From a virus: a DNA stretch of 39,121 nucleotides. The stretch lies in the IMG/VR virus record IMGVR_UViG_3300024265_000126, positions 1 to 39,121 of that record. One strand, given 5' to 3'. The notes below the pieces were generated by a model. It was not told the DNA's origin. It searched no databases and saw only the letters and a program-made list of their open reading frames with translations. Below, in pieces: positions 23,177-30,603 of the stretch (position 1 is its first letter; every line of letters starts with the position of its first letter). The position numbers were made by a program, and so were the translations under genes.

Positions 23177-24928
23177 ATGACGAACCTACGACGACGACCG
23201 ACGATACTTCAAGACCCGATTTTCTGGATCGCCCTGGCGATCTTGATACTCCTCCTGGTCGGCCCATCTTTCGGTCAGAGCTTCCGCCACAAGGCGCTCT
23301 CTCACGCGACGGACTGCACGAGCCTGACCGGCAAGAAAGCGAATCAGTTCTGCTACGAACTCGACAGCGGCGGGTGGTTCGTCTGCGAGCCGACATCCGG
23401 AGACTGCGACACGGCCGGGGAGTGGATCGAGGTCGCGGGCTCTCCAGGGACAGGAGCCTTCCTAGACTCCGGCGATCCCGTCGTTCTGAACACACCGACG
23501 AAGGACGTCGTTATCGGGACGGGCCAAGTCAACTCGTCGAAGCTCTCGATCGACGGAGACGCGGATCAAGTTCAGCTCACGGTCCAGGGTAACGGAACTC
23601 AGACCGCAGACCTAGTGTCATTTGAGGACAGTGCCGGGACAGGATTCTTTACCGTGATGGGAGACGGCAAGGCCGGGTTTGGTACGGCCTCGCCTGACGA
23701 CATCGTCGGTCTGCCGTTCGACGGGACTATCGCTTGGGGTAGCGGCTCTGGTGCCGGCCGATTCATTACCGGAGCGAGTAGCAGTACGGAGGGGTTGGGG
23801 CTTTTCTCCAAAAACGATATCGCGCTAGTCATCGACTCAGACAACAACGCCTCCGGGCAGAAATTCACGATAGCAGCGGACGGTGCCACGGTCGCCTCTG
23901 CTACCGCATTGTTTGCTGTCACGGAAGATGGCGATGTCGGGGTCGGCAGAGACCCGGCCGCCGGTGTGGACTTTGAGCTGTGGACCGCCACCGCTGATGG
24001 CCTATTCAGTATCACGAACGATGGCTCGGGAGTCGACTCACGTTTTGCACTAGCAGAGGGAACGGCCGGGGATATTGGCCTCTACTTTGAGTATGACGGC
24101 ACCGCGAACATCGGTTACATAGGGATGGGAGATTCGGTCGCGCCGACCGGAGCATGGTCAAAGCGGATTCAGATGACGAGAGGTGGAACCGAGGTTGAGT
24201 TTCCTGTCGGGGACGTAGACATCTCGAACGGGGACTTGATCATATCCGGCTTGGTCGATGGAGTAGATGTCTCGACCCTCTCTATTGATACCAACGCGGG
24301 CACGATCTGCACCGGCACGAATACCTATCTCGACGGCGAAGGGGGCTGCGACATCGTTTCGATTAGCGGCGTGGGCGGCTCCGGGACGGTCGGGACGATC
24401 CCGAAGTACACCGCCACGACCACGATCGGTGACTCGATCATTACGGAGTTAACGGGCGAGATCGGGATCAACATAGCGGCTCCTGATGGAACGCTTCACG
24501 TTCACACGGCGACCGCCGGAGCCGTCACTGCCAATACGGGCGCGAACGATCTCGTCGTTGAGAATAGTAGCGGTGCTGGGATCTCGATATTATCCGGCGC
24601 TGCGAATACGGGCGTTATTGCCTTCGGTACGGGTACGTCCAATTTCCTTGCCGGTATTCAGTGGGCCGAGTCGGTCGACCAATACATCACGGGGACTAGT
24701 AAAGCGGGGGCGTCTTACGTGTTGCGGAGCGGAGATTCGGTGCTGGCGCTCATCTTAGATTCTGCTCAGGAAGTACAGGTGCAAAATATCCTCCATATCG
24801 TCCCTAAGGCCTCAGCCCCGGCGACTTGCTCGATTGGGGATTTCTACGTCGATACCAGTGGCGCGGCCTGCGCATGCTCGTCAACGAACACTTGGACCGA
24901 GATGCACGGCGTTGGGTCGTGCGTCTAA
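23177..24928 (+). CDS. Fibre-like virion protein with N-terminal signal/anchor
   Basis: The protein has 583 residues from the ATG at 23177, with AGGAGG upstream; a GTG at 23153 also has a good site and would add eight residues. IFWIALAILILLLVGPSFGQ is a Sec-type signal or anchor. A Cys-rich segment follows (C, FCYEL, WFVCEP, DCD), then a long Gly/Asp/Thr-rich repetitive beta region with QLTVQG-, LVIDS- and FSITND-type strands, typical of fibre or beta-helix stalks. The C-terminus (PATCSIGDFYVDTSGAACAC...W) is a compact Cys module also found at the N-termini of the proteins at 36040 and 37146. The role is probably host attachment. Confidence 0.7.
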   Translation: MTNLRRRPTILQDPIFWIALAILILLLVGPSFGQSFRHKALSHATDCTSLTGKKANQFCYELDSGGWFVCEPTSGDCDTAGEWIEVAGSPGTGAFLDSGDPVVLNTPTKDVVIGTGQVNSSKLSIDGDADQVQLTVQGNGTQTADLVSFEDSAGTGFFTVMGDGKAGFGTASPDDIVGLPFDGTIAWGSGSGAGRFITGASSSTEGLGLFSKNDIALVIDSDNNASGQKFTIAADGATVASATALFAVTEDGDVGVGRDPAAGVDFELWTATADGLFSITNDGSGVDSRFALAEGTAGDIGLYFEYDGTANIGYIGMGDSVAPTGAWSKRIQMTRGGTEVEFPVGDVDISNGDLIISGLVDGVDVSTLSIDTNAGTICTGTNTYLDGEGGCDIVSISGVGGSGTVGTIPKYTATTTIGDSIITELTGEIGINIAAPDGTLHVHTATAGAVTANTGANDLVVENSSGAGISILSGAANTGVIAFGTGTSNFLAGIQWAESVDQYITGTSKAGASYVLRSGDSVLALILDSAQEVQVQNILHIVPKASAPATCSIGDFYVDTSGAACACSSTNTWTEMHGVGSCV

Positions 24929-24945
24929 CTAGAGGAGGAGAGACA

Positions 24946-25176
24946 ATGAAGAAGTTAACCGGAAAGCGTAGCCGCTACTCACTGATCGTTCTCGCGGTCT
25001 CGATGGCCCTGCGAGAGTTCTTGAACATCGACGTTCCGGAGGAGGAGATCGGCGGTCTAGTCGATAAGGCGCTCGTGATGATCGAGGGCGTCTCGGCGTT
25101 CGCCACGCTCCTGTTCGGCCTGCTGAAAGCTGAGCGAATCGAGGCTGCTAACGGTAGTTCCCTGAGAGGACTCTAG
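24946..25176 (+). CDS. Candidate holin
   Basis: The protein has 76 residues, with AGGAGGAG upstream of the ATG. A basic N-terminus (MKKLTGKRSR) precedes a hydrophobic SLIVLAVSMALREFLNI, then an acidic loop (VPEEEI) and a second hydrophobic segment (GVSAFATLLFGLLKAER). Small phage holins with a final membrane segment ending in a charged GxxKAE-like tail look similar. It starts the lysis-like block placed between fibre and portal genes. Confidence 0.6.
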   Translation: MKKLTGKRSRYSLIVLAVSMALREFLNIDVPEEEIGGLVDKALVMIEGVSAFATLLFGLLKAERIEAANGSSLRGL

Positions 25177-25179
25177 CTG

Positions 25180-26214
25180 GTGTTCGGAGTCACGGCGGTT
25201 TGGGACCGTCGCAACGAGCCATTCGTCTCGGATGAAACTCGTCGCTGGATAAAAGCTCTCGGGATCGGGGCCGAAGTCATGATGCTCGTCCAGGACGCGA
25301 CAGCAGGCGGGATCAAGAACCCGAATAGCCGGTCGATTCTTTTCTCGTCTCCCCTTCGTGGTGATCTGTCCATCCAGCAGCAATGGAATCTGCTCGTTGG
25401 CGTCCACCGGACTCTGACTCTCGACATTTGGGAGCCGGCCGAGCCGCCGAACTACGAAGTCAACCTCTATAGGAATCACCGCCCGACGATCGCAGAGTGG
25501 AAAGCTGCTGCTCGGCAGGCCGTCGCGGCGAAGCCGGACATCGTCGAGCTATTTAACGAGCGGCTAGAGAGTGAGGCGGTATATGCAGATCAGGTGATCC
25601 GTGCGGTGCTTCCGATCTTCAGGGCGGCGAACATCCCGACGCTTGCCGACCATCCGTTGACGACCTATCAGTCGAAGCACATCGCCGTTCGCCGGGAGTG
25701 GGACCTCGAGACGACCCGGGCCGTTGCGCGTCAAAGCCTTGCGGACCCTCGCGCCAGGATCGATGAGACGTGGCTCGGCGCGATGCCGAACAGCTCGACT
25801 TGGACTGAGGAAGGGGCCGCGAAGTATATGGCCGCCGTCGAGGAGTCGAAGCGCCTTCGACGCAGAATCAACCTGTTCGTCGCCGGCCCGAAGCGGCGCA
25901 AGTGGGGCAGATCAATATACGAGATCGGGCTCATCGACAATGAGGGGAATGTCGCGACGGCGGGCCGAGCCCTAGAGAAGATCGTCGGAATCGAACCTGA
26001 ACCGGGACCCGATCCGGAGCCAGAGCCGGAGCCCGAACCGGGGCCGATTCCCGATTCGGTCGACACCGCAGCAGCAGCCCGGAAGATCGTCAGGCAAGTC
26101 GATGAAGGCGACAAGAATTGGTCCCGCTTTCAGCGCGGCGAACCGACGTTCGCACCGACGCAGACCGTTCGAAACATCCTCGATGACATCGGCCATCCGT
26201 GGCCTGAGGACTAG
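25180..26214 (+). CDS. Probable glycosidase-like (TIM-barrel) protein, candidate lysin
   Basis: The protein has 344 residues with a GTG start just after the holin candidate. DIVELFNERLESE resembles the strand-4 Asn-Glu of clan-A glycoside hydrolases, and YEIGLIDNEGN near residue 245 resembles their late strand-turn. A Pro-Glu linker (EPEPGPDPEPEPEPEPGP) joins a short C-terminal helical domain (TAAAARKIVRQVDEGDKNW) that could bind the wall or pack on the catalytic part. A lytic role is suggested by position. The family assignment is tentative. Confidence 0.5.
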   Translation: MFGVTAVWDRRNEPFVSDETRRWIKALGIGAEVMMLVQDATAGGIKNPNSRSILFSSPLRGDLSIQQQWNLLVGVHRTLTLDIWEPAEPPNYEVNLYRNHRPTIAEWKAAARQAVAAKPDIVELFNERLESEAVYADQVIRAVLPIFRAANIPTLADHPLTTYQSKHIAVRREWDLETTRAVARQSLADPRARIDETWLGAMPNSSTWTEEGAAKYMAAVEESKRLRRRINLFVAGPKRRKWGRSIYEIGLIDNEGNVATAGRALEKIVGIEPEPGPDPEPEPEPEPGPIPDSVDTAAAARKIVRQVDEGDKNWSRFQRGEPTFAPTQTVRNILDDIGHPWPED

Positions 26215-26230
26215 CGGAGGGAAAAGAAAC

Positions 26231-26296
26231 TTGTCAGATTTTAGCCCCCAGCGGAAACGGCCCACCGATGTCAGGAGTGTGCAACGATGTCAATAA
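26231..26296 (+). CDS. Possible 21-residue leader peptide
   Basis: A GGAGGG site lies 11 bases before a TTG that encodes MSDFSPQRKRPTDVRSVQRC followed by Q and a stop, overlapping the next ATG by ten bases. It could couple translation of the membrane gene. Weak evidence. Confidence 0.25.
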   Translation: MSDFSPQRKRPTDVRSVQRCQ

Positions 26297-26706
26297 CGCG
26301 AGGGGCGAATGGGCAAGTACAACGGATCAACGGTCGAACAGGTAGGGTCCTAGCGTGGCTGCGTCTGGCACTTCCGGTCACGGTGACGATGTTCGTCGCG
26401 GTTGTTCTGCCGCTCAACGTATGGCACTTCCGGCAGCACCTAGATGTCGACAGGTTCATGGACAAGGGGCCGCGCGTGACACCCGTCGAGCTAGAGAACA
26501 AGGCCAAAGATCTTCGGGCCGAGTGGGTTGCCGAGTACTCGGAGCCGCTGCCGATTTCCAGTTTCCGGTTGACGGCACTGGAGGAGAACCGGGCGCTCAT
26601 TACCGTAACGCTCGAATCACTGCGCCGGGGCCAGGCCGACCACGGCGAGCGCCTAGCGTCGATCGAGTCTCGACTATCGAGTGTCTTGAGAATCCTGGAG
26701 AACTAG
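26287..26706 (+). CDS. Membrane-anchored coiled-coil protein, possible spanin-like
   Basis: The protein has 139 residues. A basic N-terminus precedes one membrane helix (LALPVTVTMFVAVVLPLNVW, about 27-46). A periplasmic-type domain ending in a heptad-rich helix (ERLASIESRLSSVLRILEN) follows. It belongs to the block after the holin and lysin candidates, so an inner-membrane spanin or membrane-tethered structural role fits. No lipobox partner is clearly visible. Confidence 0.6.
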   Translation: MSITRGANGQVQRINGRTGRVLAWLRLALPVTVTMFVAVVLPLNVWHFRQHLDVDRFMDKGPRVTPVELENKAKDLRAEWVAEYSEPLPISSFRLTALEENRALITVTLESLRRGQADHGERLASIESRLSSVLRILEN

Positions 26707-26725
26707 CCAGTGCCGGGGGTGTTCA

Positions 26726-26947
26726 TTGCAACGCCTGATCGTCGGGCTTCTGATCGGGCTTCTCTGTCTTGGTGTAGTGCTGGCGTTACAGATGTTCGCG
26801 ATCTCCGGTCAGCTCGATGCGCGCAAGAGTTCTCGGCAGGACATGATGGAAGCGAGGATAATCGTTCTTGAGAAGAACGTCGAAAAACTCAAAGCCAAAG
26901 AGGAGCTACGCAATGCCATGCCCAGCCTGCAAGATCATCTTGAATGA
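26726..26947 (+). CDS. Membrane-anchored coiled-coil peptide, Rz-like candidate
   Basis: The protein has 73 residues from a TTG. An N-terminal membrane helix (LIVGLLIGLLCLGVVLALQMF) is followed by a charged coil (MMEARIIVLEKNVEKLKAKE). This is the topology of an Rz-type inner spanin. A small Cys-bearing gene is nested in its 3' end in another frame, but that gene lacks a lipoprotein signal. Confidence 0.55.
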   Translation: MQRLIVGLLIGLLCLGVVLALQMFAISGQLDARKSSRQDMMEARIIVLEKNVEKLKAKEELRNAMPSLQDHLE

Positions 26948-27107
26948 GAACGTGAAATCTGCCGTCAATACGTTTCACCGCTTCGCCGACATGGACCTGC
27001 TGATCCCAGAGGACATCGAACGCGCGATGAGGGCCGATGAGAAGACGCTCAAGGTCTATCGGGCGATCAACGATGGGGCGGCTAAGAGACAGGAAGATAC
27101 CCTCTAG
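26913..27107 (+). CDS. Small hypothetical protein nested in preceding gene's end
   Basis: The protein has 64 residues. GAGGAG lies 7 bases before the ATG at 26913, inside the preceding gene. It begins MPCPACKIIL with one CxxC and continues as a helical chain (VNTFHRFADMDLLIPEDIER). The 35-base overlap in a different frame is seen. Function unknown. Confidence 0.58.
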   Translation: MPCPACKIILNENVKSAVNTFHRFADMDLLIPEDIERAMRADEKTLKVYRAINDGAAKRQEDTL

Positions 27108-27184
27108 CCCGTCTGTGCTAGCATTTCCTCTGCCCCCGCCATAGAGGCCAGAGAGCCCGCGCGTCGGCCTAACTCTCTGGCCCA

Positions 27185-30100
27185 ATGACTACGATCATCA
27201 CACCACAAGAGGACGCGCAGCTCGTAGCCGCCGAGGCTACGGCCGCAGGAATGGTCGGCAGTCTCCGCCAAGCATCGAACGATGTAACGGCACAGCTAGA
27301 ACGGATCGCGTTCGCTTCGAAGCACGGCTTCTCCTACGGCGGCGACAGAGACCTGAACACGGCGCTCGGCAGGACCGACCGGCTAACGATCGAGAACTAT
27401 CGTGCTCGCTACCGGCGAGGCGGGATCTTCAAGCGCATCATCAACGCAGCTCCGAAGGCAACGTGGGTCTCGGGTGCGACGATCGAGGAGGATCCGGACC
27501 CGGAGACGCAGACCAAGTTCGAGGCGGCCACCGAGACTTTATTCAAGAGGCTGAATATCTGGAGCCTGTTACTCCGCGCCGATATCCTCGCGGGCCTTGG
27601 CCGGTATTCGGCTCTACTGATCGGCGGCGAAGGTAAAGCGGAGGATCTCGAAGGCGAGATCAGCTTCGGCTCAGACGGACCGACCTTTCTGCGCGCCATC
27701 GCCGAAGACAGGGCAAAGATCCATGAGTTCGAAACAGACACGGAGAGCGAGCGCTTCGGCAAACCCAAGATCTATACGGTGACTCTGAACGCGGACTCTT
27801 CTGGCCGTCTGATCTCTAAGTCTAGGGAGGTGCGGATTCACTGGACACGGATCATCCACATTGTCGACGGCGCGCTCGAGAGTGATGTATTCGGGACACC
27901 TCGAGGGGAGGCTACCTGGGATCTATTCGACGATATCTATAAGGTAGTCGGCGGTGGGGCCGAGGCAGCGTGGAAGGGAATGGATCCCGGTCTGAGCTTT
28001 AATATCGACCCGACGCTTCCTGTCAGCCCGGCCGACGCGAAGAAATTCAAAGAGGAGATCCTAGAGTTTCAGCACGACCCGAGGAAGCGCTACCTCCTGT
28101 CGCGTGGCGTCGAGGTGGATCAGCTTACACCCTCGGTGATGAACTTCGGTTCTAACTCAAAATCGCTTCTGGAGCTGATCGCCGGCACGGAGGAGATCCC
28201 GCTTCGGATTCTCCTTGGAACCGAAAGGGGGGAGCTGGCTTCGTCCCAGGACGAGCGAAACTGGAATAAGAGGATTGAGGAGCGCTGGGCGCTATTCGCT
28301 GAGCCGGTCGTCCGGGATCTGGTCGACCGTTTCATCCAGTTCAAGGCGCTGCCGGCAGTAGCGGAATACCGCGTCAACCGTCCCGTAGCGGCCGAACTCG
28401 ACGCCGAGGAGACGGCATCTCTCGCGGGCAAGATCGCCTCAGCTAACAAGGCACAACGCGACGCAGGCGATACGCTTATCTTGACCTCCGAGGAGATGCG
28501 CAGAAAGCTCTACGACATGGAGCCGTTGGAAGTCTCGGGCGGAGATCCGGAGTCGACCCAGCTTCGAGGAGCGGCCGAACCCGAGGGCGAACACCGAGCA
28601 GTCCGTCAGGCGGCGCTCGCGGCCGAGCCCGCGCACGAAGCTCTCTGGCGCGGTCTGTGGTCCGAGCTGGAGGACGCGCTGCCGTCAGATACCATGCTGG
28701 AATCCGCGATCGGGGCGCTCGACGCCGAAGCGATCACAGTACAGGTCGAACTTGAGGAGTCGACGGGGGAGGTTTCAGATGCTCCGGAAGATCTTCTGGC
28801 CGGGCCGCTCGATCTGATCGACGCCGCGCTCGCGGAAACGATCGAGGACTTCGAGGAGCCTCTCCAGGCTCTACTTTCGAAGACATTGACGGACGGAGCT
28901 GAGCGGTCGCTAGAGGTCATCGACACGCGGGGCTCATATCTCCTGAACGGAGATCCTCAGTTTGCGCCGGCGAAGCGTGGGTTGCTGGGAAGGTTCAGGC
29001 GGCGGGGTGCTCAGTTTGATGCCATCAATCCGAGCGCGGTCAGTTGGGCCACGAACACGGCCGCCAAAAGAATCACGGAGATCGCGGCCGGCTCAAGAGA
29101 GACCGTCCGCACGGTGATAGCTCAGTCGCTCGCGACCGAGGTCTCGATACCGAGAGCGGCGGCGCTGATTCGAGAGACGATTGGACTCAGAGCAGACCAA
29201 GCTCGGGCCATTGTGAGGCTCGGTGTAGATCTAAGGGCCGCGAGTCCCGGCTCGACCGTTCTCAAGGGCGGGCTCAAGTTCAAGGTTCCGCAGTCCGGAG
29301 CGTCGAATAGCTTCGTCAAAAGGTCACAGGCTCGCTATACGAAGAGGGCTCTCCGGGTCCGGGCCGAATTGATCCGTCAGACCGAGACGGCGAACGCCGC
29401 GAACGCTGGCCTTCGGGAGACCTGGAGGCAGGGCCGGGAAGCGGGCGCTCTGCCGTTGAACGTCAAGCGGGTTTGGATTGACTCTGGAGACGACCGGGTG
29501 CGACCAAGCCACGCGGAAGTCAATGGCGAGGAAGTCGGGATCGACGAGGACTTCTCAATCGGAGTAGAGCCCGGAGAGGAGCCGCGCTGCTTCCTGCCCG
29601 GGACTCTCGTATCAGGTCGATTCGTCGCAGGGCTAAAGGCCGACTATTCTGGTCCTGCCAGGGAGATCGAAACGGCTAGCGGGCACAGGTTGCGCCTGAC
29701 CGTCAATCACCCCGTACTCACCACACGCGGCTGGATTGCCGCTTTTGAGATTGAGACCGGAGATCAAGTGCTCGGATACGCGGGCGAGGTCGTGCGGCCG
29801 ACTGGCCCTGGAAAGCCACACGATGACGATCCGCCAGCCCTCATTGAAGATGTATTCGAGACGCTTGCGCTGGGTGGAACACGAGCCGTTGATCTTCATC
29901 CCCATTACCTCCACGGCGATGCGCGCTGGGTTGAAGGCCAGATCAATATTGTAGGGACCGATCGGGTATTGACGGGAGAAGTTGAACCCGCGAGAGGAGA
30001 GACGGGCAGTGAGCTCCGCCTCTCCCTCTCCGATTCGAGCCGGGATCATCTTCTGGTGGGCAGTCTTGGCGCTGGCGATCTTACGACTCATAGGAGTCCT

Positions 30101-30442
30101 GCTCCCTCTGCTGGCGGCCCAAGCCGCTCCGCACTGGCGCTTGATAGCGGCGGGGTCCTTCTTCAGACCCAGCCACTTCACGCTCTCAGCCTCGGACCGG
30201 CCGCGCACTGGAACACCGTTAAGCCGGAAGCGGCGGGACAAAGCGTCACGGCTGATACCCAATTCCTTCGAGAGTTGGTTGACAGAAGCGCCGGAATGAT
30301 AGCGCTGGATGAGGTCGTTAAGATTTTTGATTTCGATTTCCGGGGCCATGTTTACGATCTCCAGTCTGTTACGGGTTGGATTTTAGCTAACGGCATTATA
30401 TCAAGTAACTGCCGTTGCGGTCAGGGATTGGTGGCGGCATGA
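27185..30442 (+). CDS. Portal fused to Mu gpF-like minor head protein, interrupted by an intein
   Basis: The precursor has 1085 residues. Residues about 1-450 are a portal of the DUF1073-like type (NYRARYRRGGIFKRIINAAP, EVRIHWTRIIHIVDG, LLGTERGELASSQDERNW). Residues about 480-801 form a helical linker and the gpF-like domain, with LIRQTETANAANAGLRETWR, WIDSGDDRVRPSHAEVNGE and PGEEPR. The gpF end motif PxxPR-CRCG is split: an intein of 274 residues (802-1075) begins at C802 and ends SN-C1076. After splicing the mature protein would have 811 residues. Portal and gpF are usually separate genes. The portal forms the DNA entry ring; gpF-like proteins sit at the head interior or connector. Confidence 0.88.
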   Translation: MTTIITPQEDAQLVAAEATAAGMVGSLRQASNDVTAQLERIAFASKHGFSYGGDRDLNTALGRTDRLTIENYRARYRRGGIFKRIINAAPKATWVSGATIEEDPDPETQTKFEAATETLFKRLNIWSLLLRADILAGLGRYSALLIGGEGKAEDLEGEISFGSDGPTFLRAIAEDRAKIHEFETDTESERFGKPKIYTVTLNADSSGRLISKSREVRIHWTRIIHIVDGALESDVFGTPRGEATWDLFDDIYKVVGGGAEAAWKGMDPGLSFNIDPTLPVSPADAKKFKEEILEFQHDPRKRYLLSRGVEVDQLTPSVMNFGSNSKSLLELIAGTEEIPLRILLGTERGELASSQDERNWNKRIEERWALFAEPVVRDLVDRFIQFKALPAVAEYRVNRPVAAELDAEETASLAGKIASANKAQRDAGDTLILTSEEMRRKLYDMEPLEVSGGDPESTQLRGAAEPEGEHRAVRQAALAAEPAHEALWRGLWSELEDALPSDTMLESAIGALDAEAITVQVELEESTGEVSDAPEDLLAGPLDLIDAALAETIEDFEEPLQALLSKTLTDGAERSLEVIDTRGSYLLNGDPQFAPAKRGLLGRFRRRGAQFDAINPSAVSWATNTAAKRITEIAAGSRETVRTVIAQSLATEVSIPRAAALIRETIGLRADQARAIVRLGVDLRAASPGSTVLKGGLKFKVPQSGASNSFVKRSQARYTKRALRVRAELIRQTETANAANAGLRETWRQGREAGALPLNVKRVWIDSGDDRVRPSHAEVNGEEVGIDEDFSIGVEPGEEPRCFLPGTLVSGRFVAGLKADYSGPAREIETASGHRLRLTVNHPVLTTRGWIAAFEIETGDQVLGYAGEVVRPTGPGKPHDDDPPALIEDVFETLALGGTRAVDLHPHYLHGDARWVEGQINIVGTDRVLTGEVEPARGETGSELRLSLSDSSRDHLLVGSLGAGDLTTHRSPAPSAGGPSRSALALDSGGVLLQTQPLHALSLGPAAHWNTVKPEAAGQSVTADTQFLRELVDRSAGMIALDEVVKIFDFDFRGHVYDLQSVTGWILANGIISSNCRCGQGLVAA
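29588..30409 (+). mobile_element. Intein in the gpF-like domain
   Basis: Residue 1 is Cys (CFLPGTLV, block A). GHRLRLTVNHPVLT is block B with the TxxH core. FDFRGHVYDLQSVTGWILAN is block F, and GIISSN followed by Cys is block G. The usual penultimate His is Ser here (SN|C), a variant known in some inteins. It sits exactly before the conserved CRC end motif of gpF, a typical conserved-site insertion. The region between blocks B and F has no LAGLIDADG or HNH domain in this frame; instead the opposite strand carries a nuclease gene. Splicing has not been shown. Confidence 0.85.
29633..30349 (-). CDS. Vsr/EDxHD-like homing endonuclease, antisense inside the intein
   Basis: The protein has 238 residues. 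The ATG is at 30349 with GGAG about 9 bases upstream. Residues 8-60 contain a helix-turn-helix (SVNQLSKELGISRDALSRRF) followed by GVPVRGRSEAES, a pattern of mobile nuclease DNA-binding domains. Residues 105-180 are a Vsr-like nuclease fold: RIGEGEAEL (E110), the strand pair with GPYNIDLAF (D136) and RIAVEV (E147), then RKRLEYIFNEGWRIVIVWL. The His-rich stretch expected between VEV and the Arg helix is replaced by GMKINGSCSTQ, so catalytic His may be lost. Its codons are registered exactly opposite the intein's codons. It should cut intein-free alleles to drive homing. Confidence 0.72.
   Translation of the reverse strand: MAPEIEIKNLNDLIQRYHSGASVNQLSKELGISRDALSRRFRLNGVPVRGRSEAESVKWLGLKKDPAAIKRQCGAAWAASRGSRTPMSRKIASAKTAHQKMIPARIGEGEAELTARLSSRGFNFSRQYPIGPYNIDLAFNPARIAVEVMGMKINGSCSTQRKRLEYIFNEGWRIVIVWLSRASRPHDLARVSEHLISGLNLKSGNPAACGEYGVIDGQAQPVPASRFDLPGRTRIVGL
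30395..30424 (-). promoter_or_regulatory. Candidate promoter for the antisense endonuclease
   Basis: On the minus strand CTGACC (30424-30419) and a perfect TATAAT (30400-30395) are separated by 18 bases, ending 46 bases before the endonuclease ATG. The -10 box overlaps the sense codons for the two Ile of the intein's NGIISSN block, using ATT ATA, an AT-rich choice in a GC-rich gene. The -35 lies in the C-extein and stop-codon region. The boxes are seen; promoter activity is inferred. Confidence 0.5.
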
Positions 30443-30555
30443 CGATCAAAGAGTTTTTTGCCTGCCTTCTGGGTGCTCTGGGAGACATGGGGATCATGCT
30501 CTCCTCTCCTACGCTCGGTAGACGTTGGGTTGAAGGCAAGAAGGATTTCCAATGA
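30439..30555 (+). CDS. Short hypothetical protein (38 aa)
   Basis: Its ATG overlaps the portal-gpF stop (ATGA). The peptide begins MTIKEFFACLLGALGDMGIM and ends GRRWVEGKKDFQ; the hydrophobic N-terminal half may be amphipathic. Function unknown. A still smaller open frame of 13 codons follows at 30552. Confidence 0.45.
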   Translation: MTIKEFFACLLGALGDMGIMLSSPTLGRRWVEGKKDFQ

Positions 30556-30603
30556 GCCGCAACTACAAGGGCTCACTACGGACAAGCGTCTGAGGATGGG
30601 TAA

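Noticed and set aside
30552-30593. 13-codon frame MSRNYKGSLRTSV before the protease
   Set aside because: It is too short to support, with no motif beyond an ATGA overlap.
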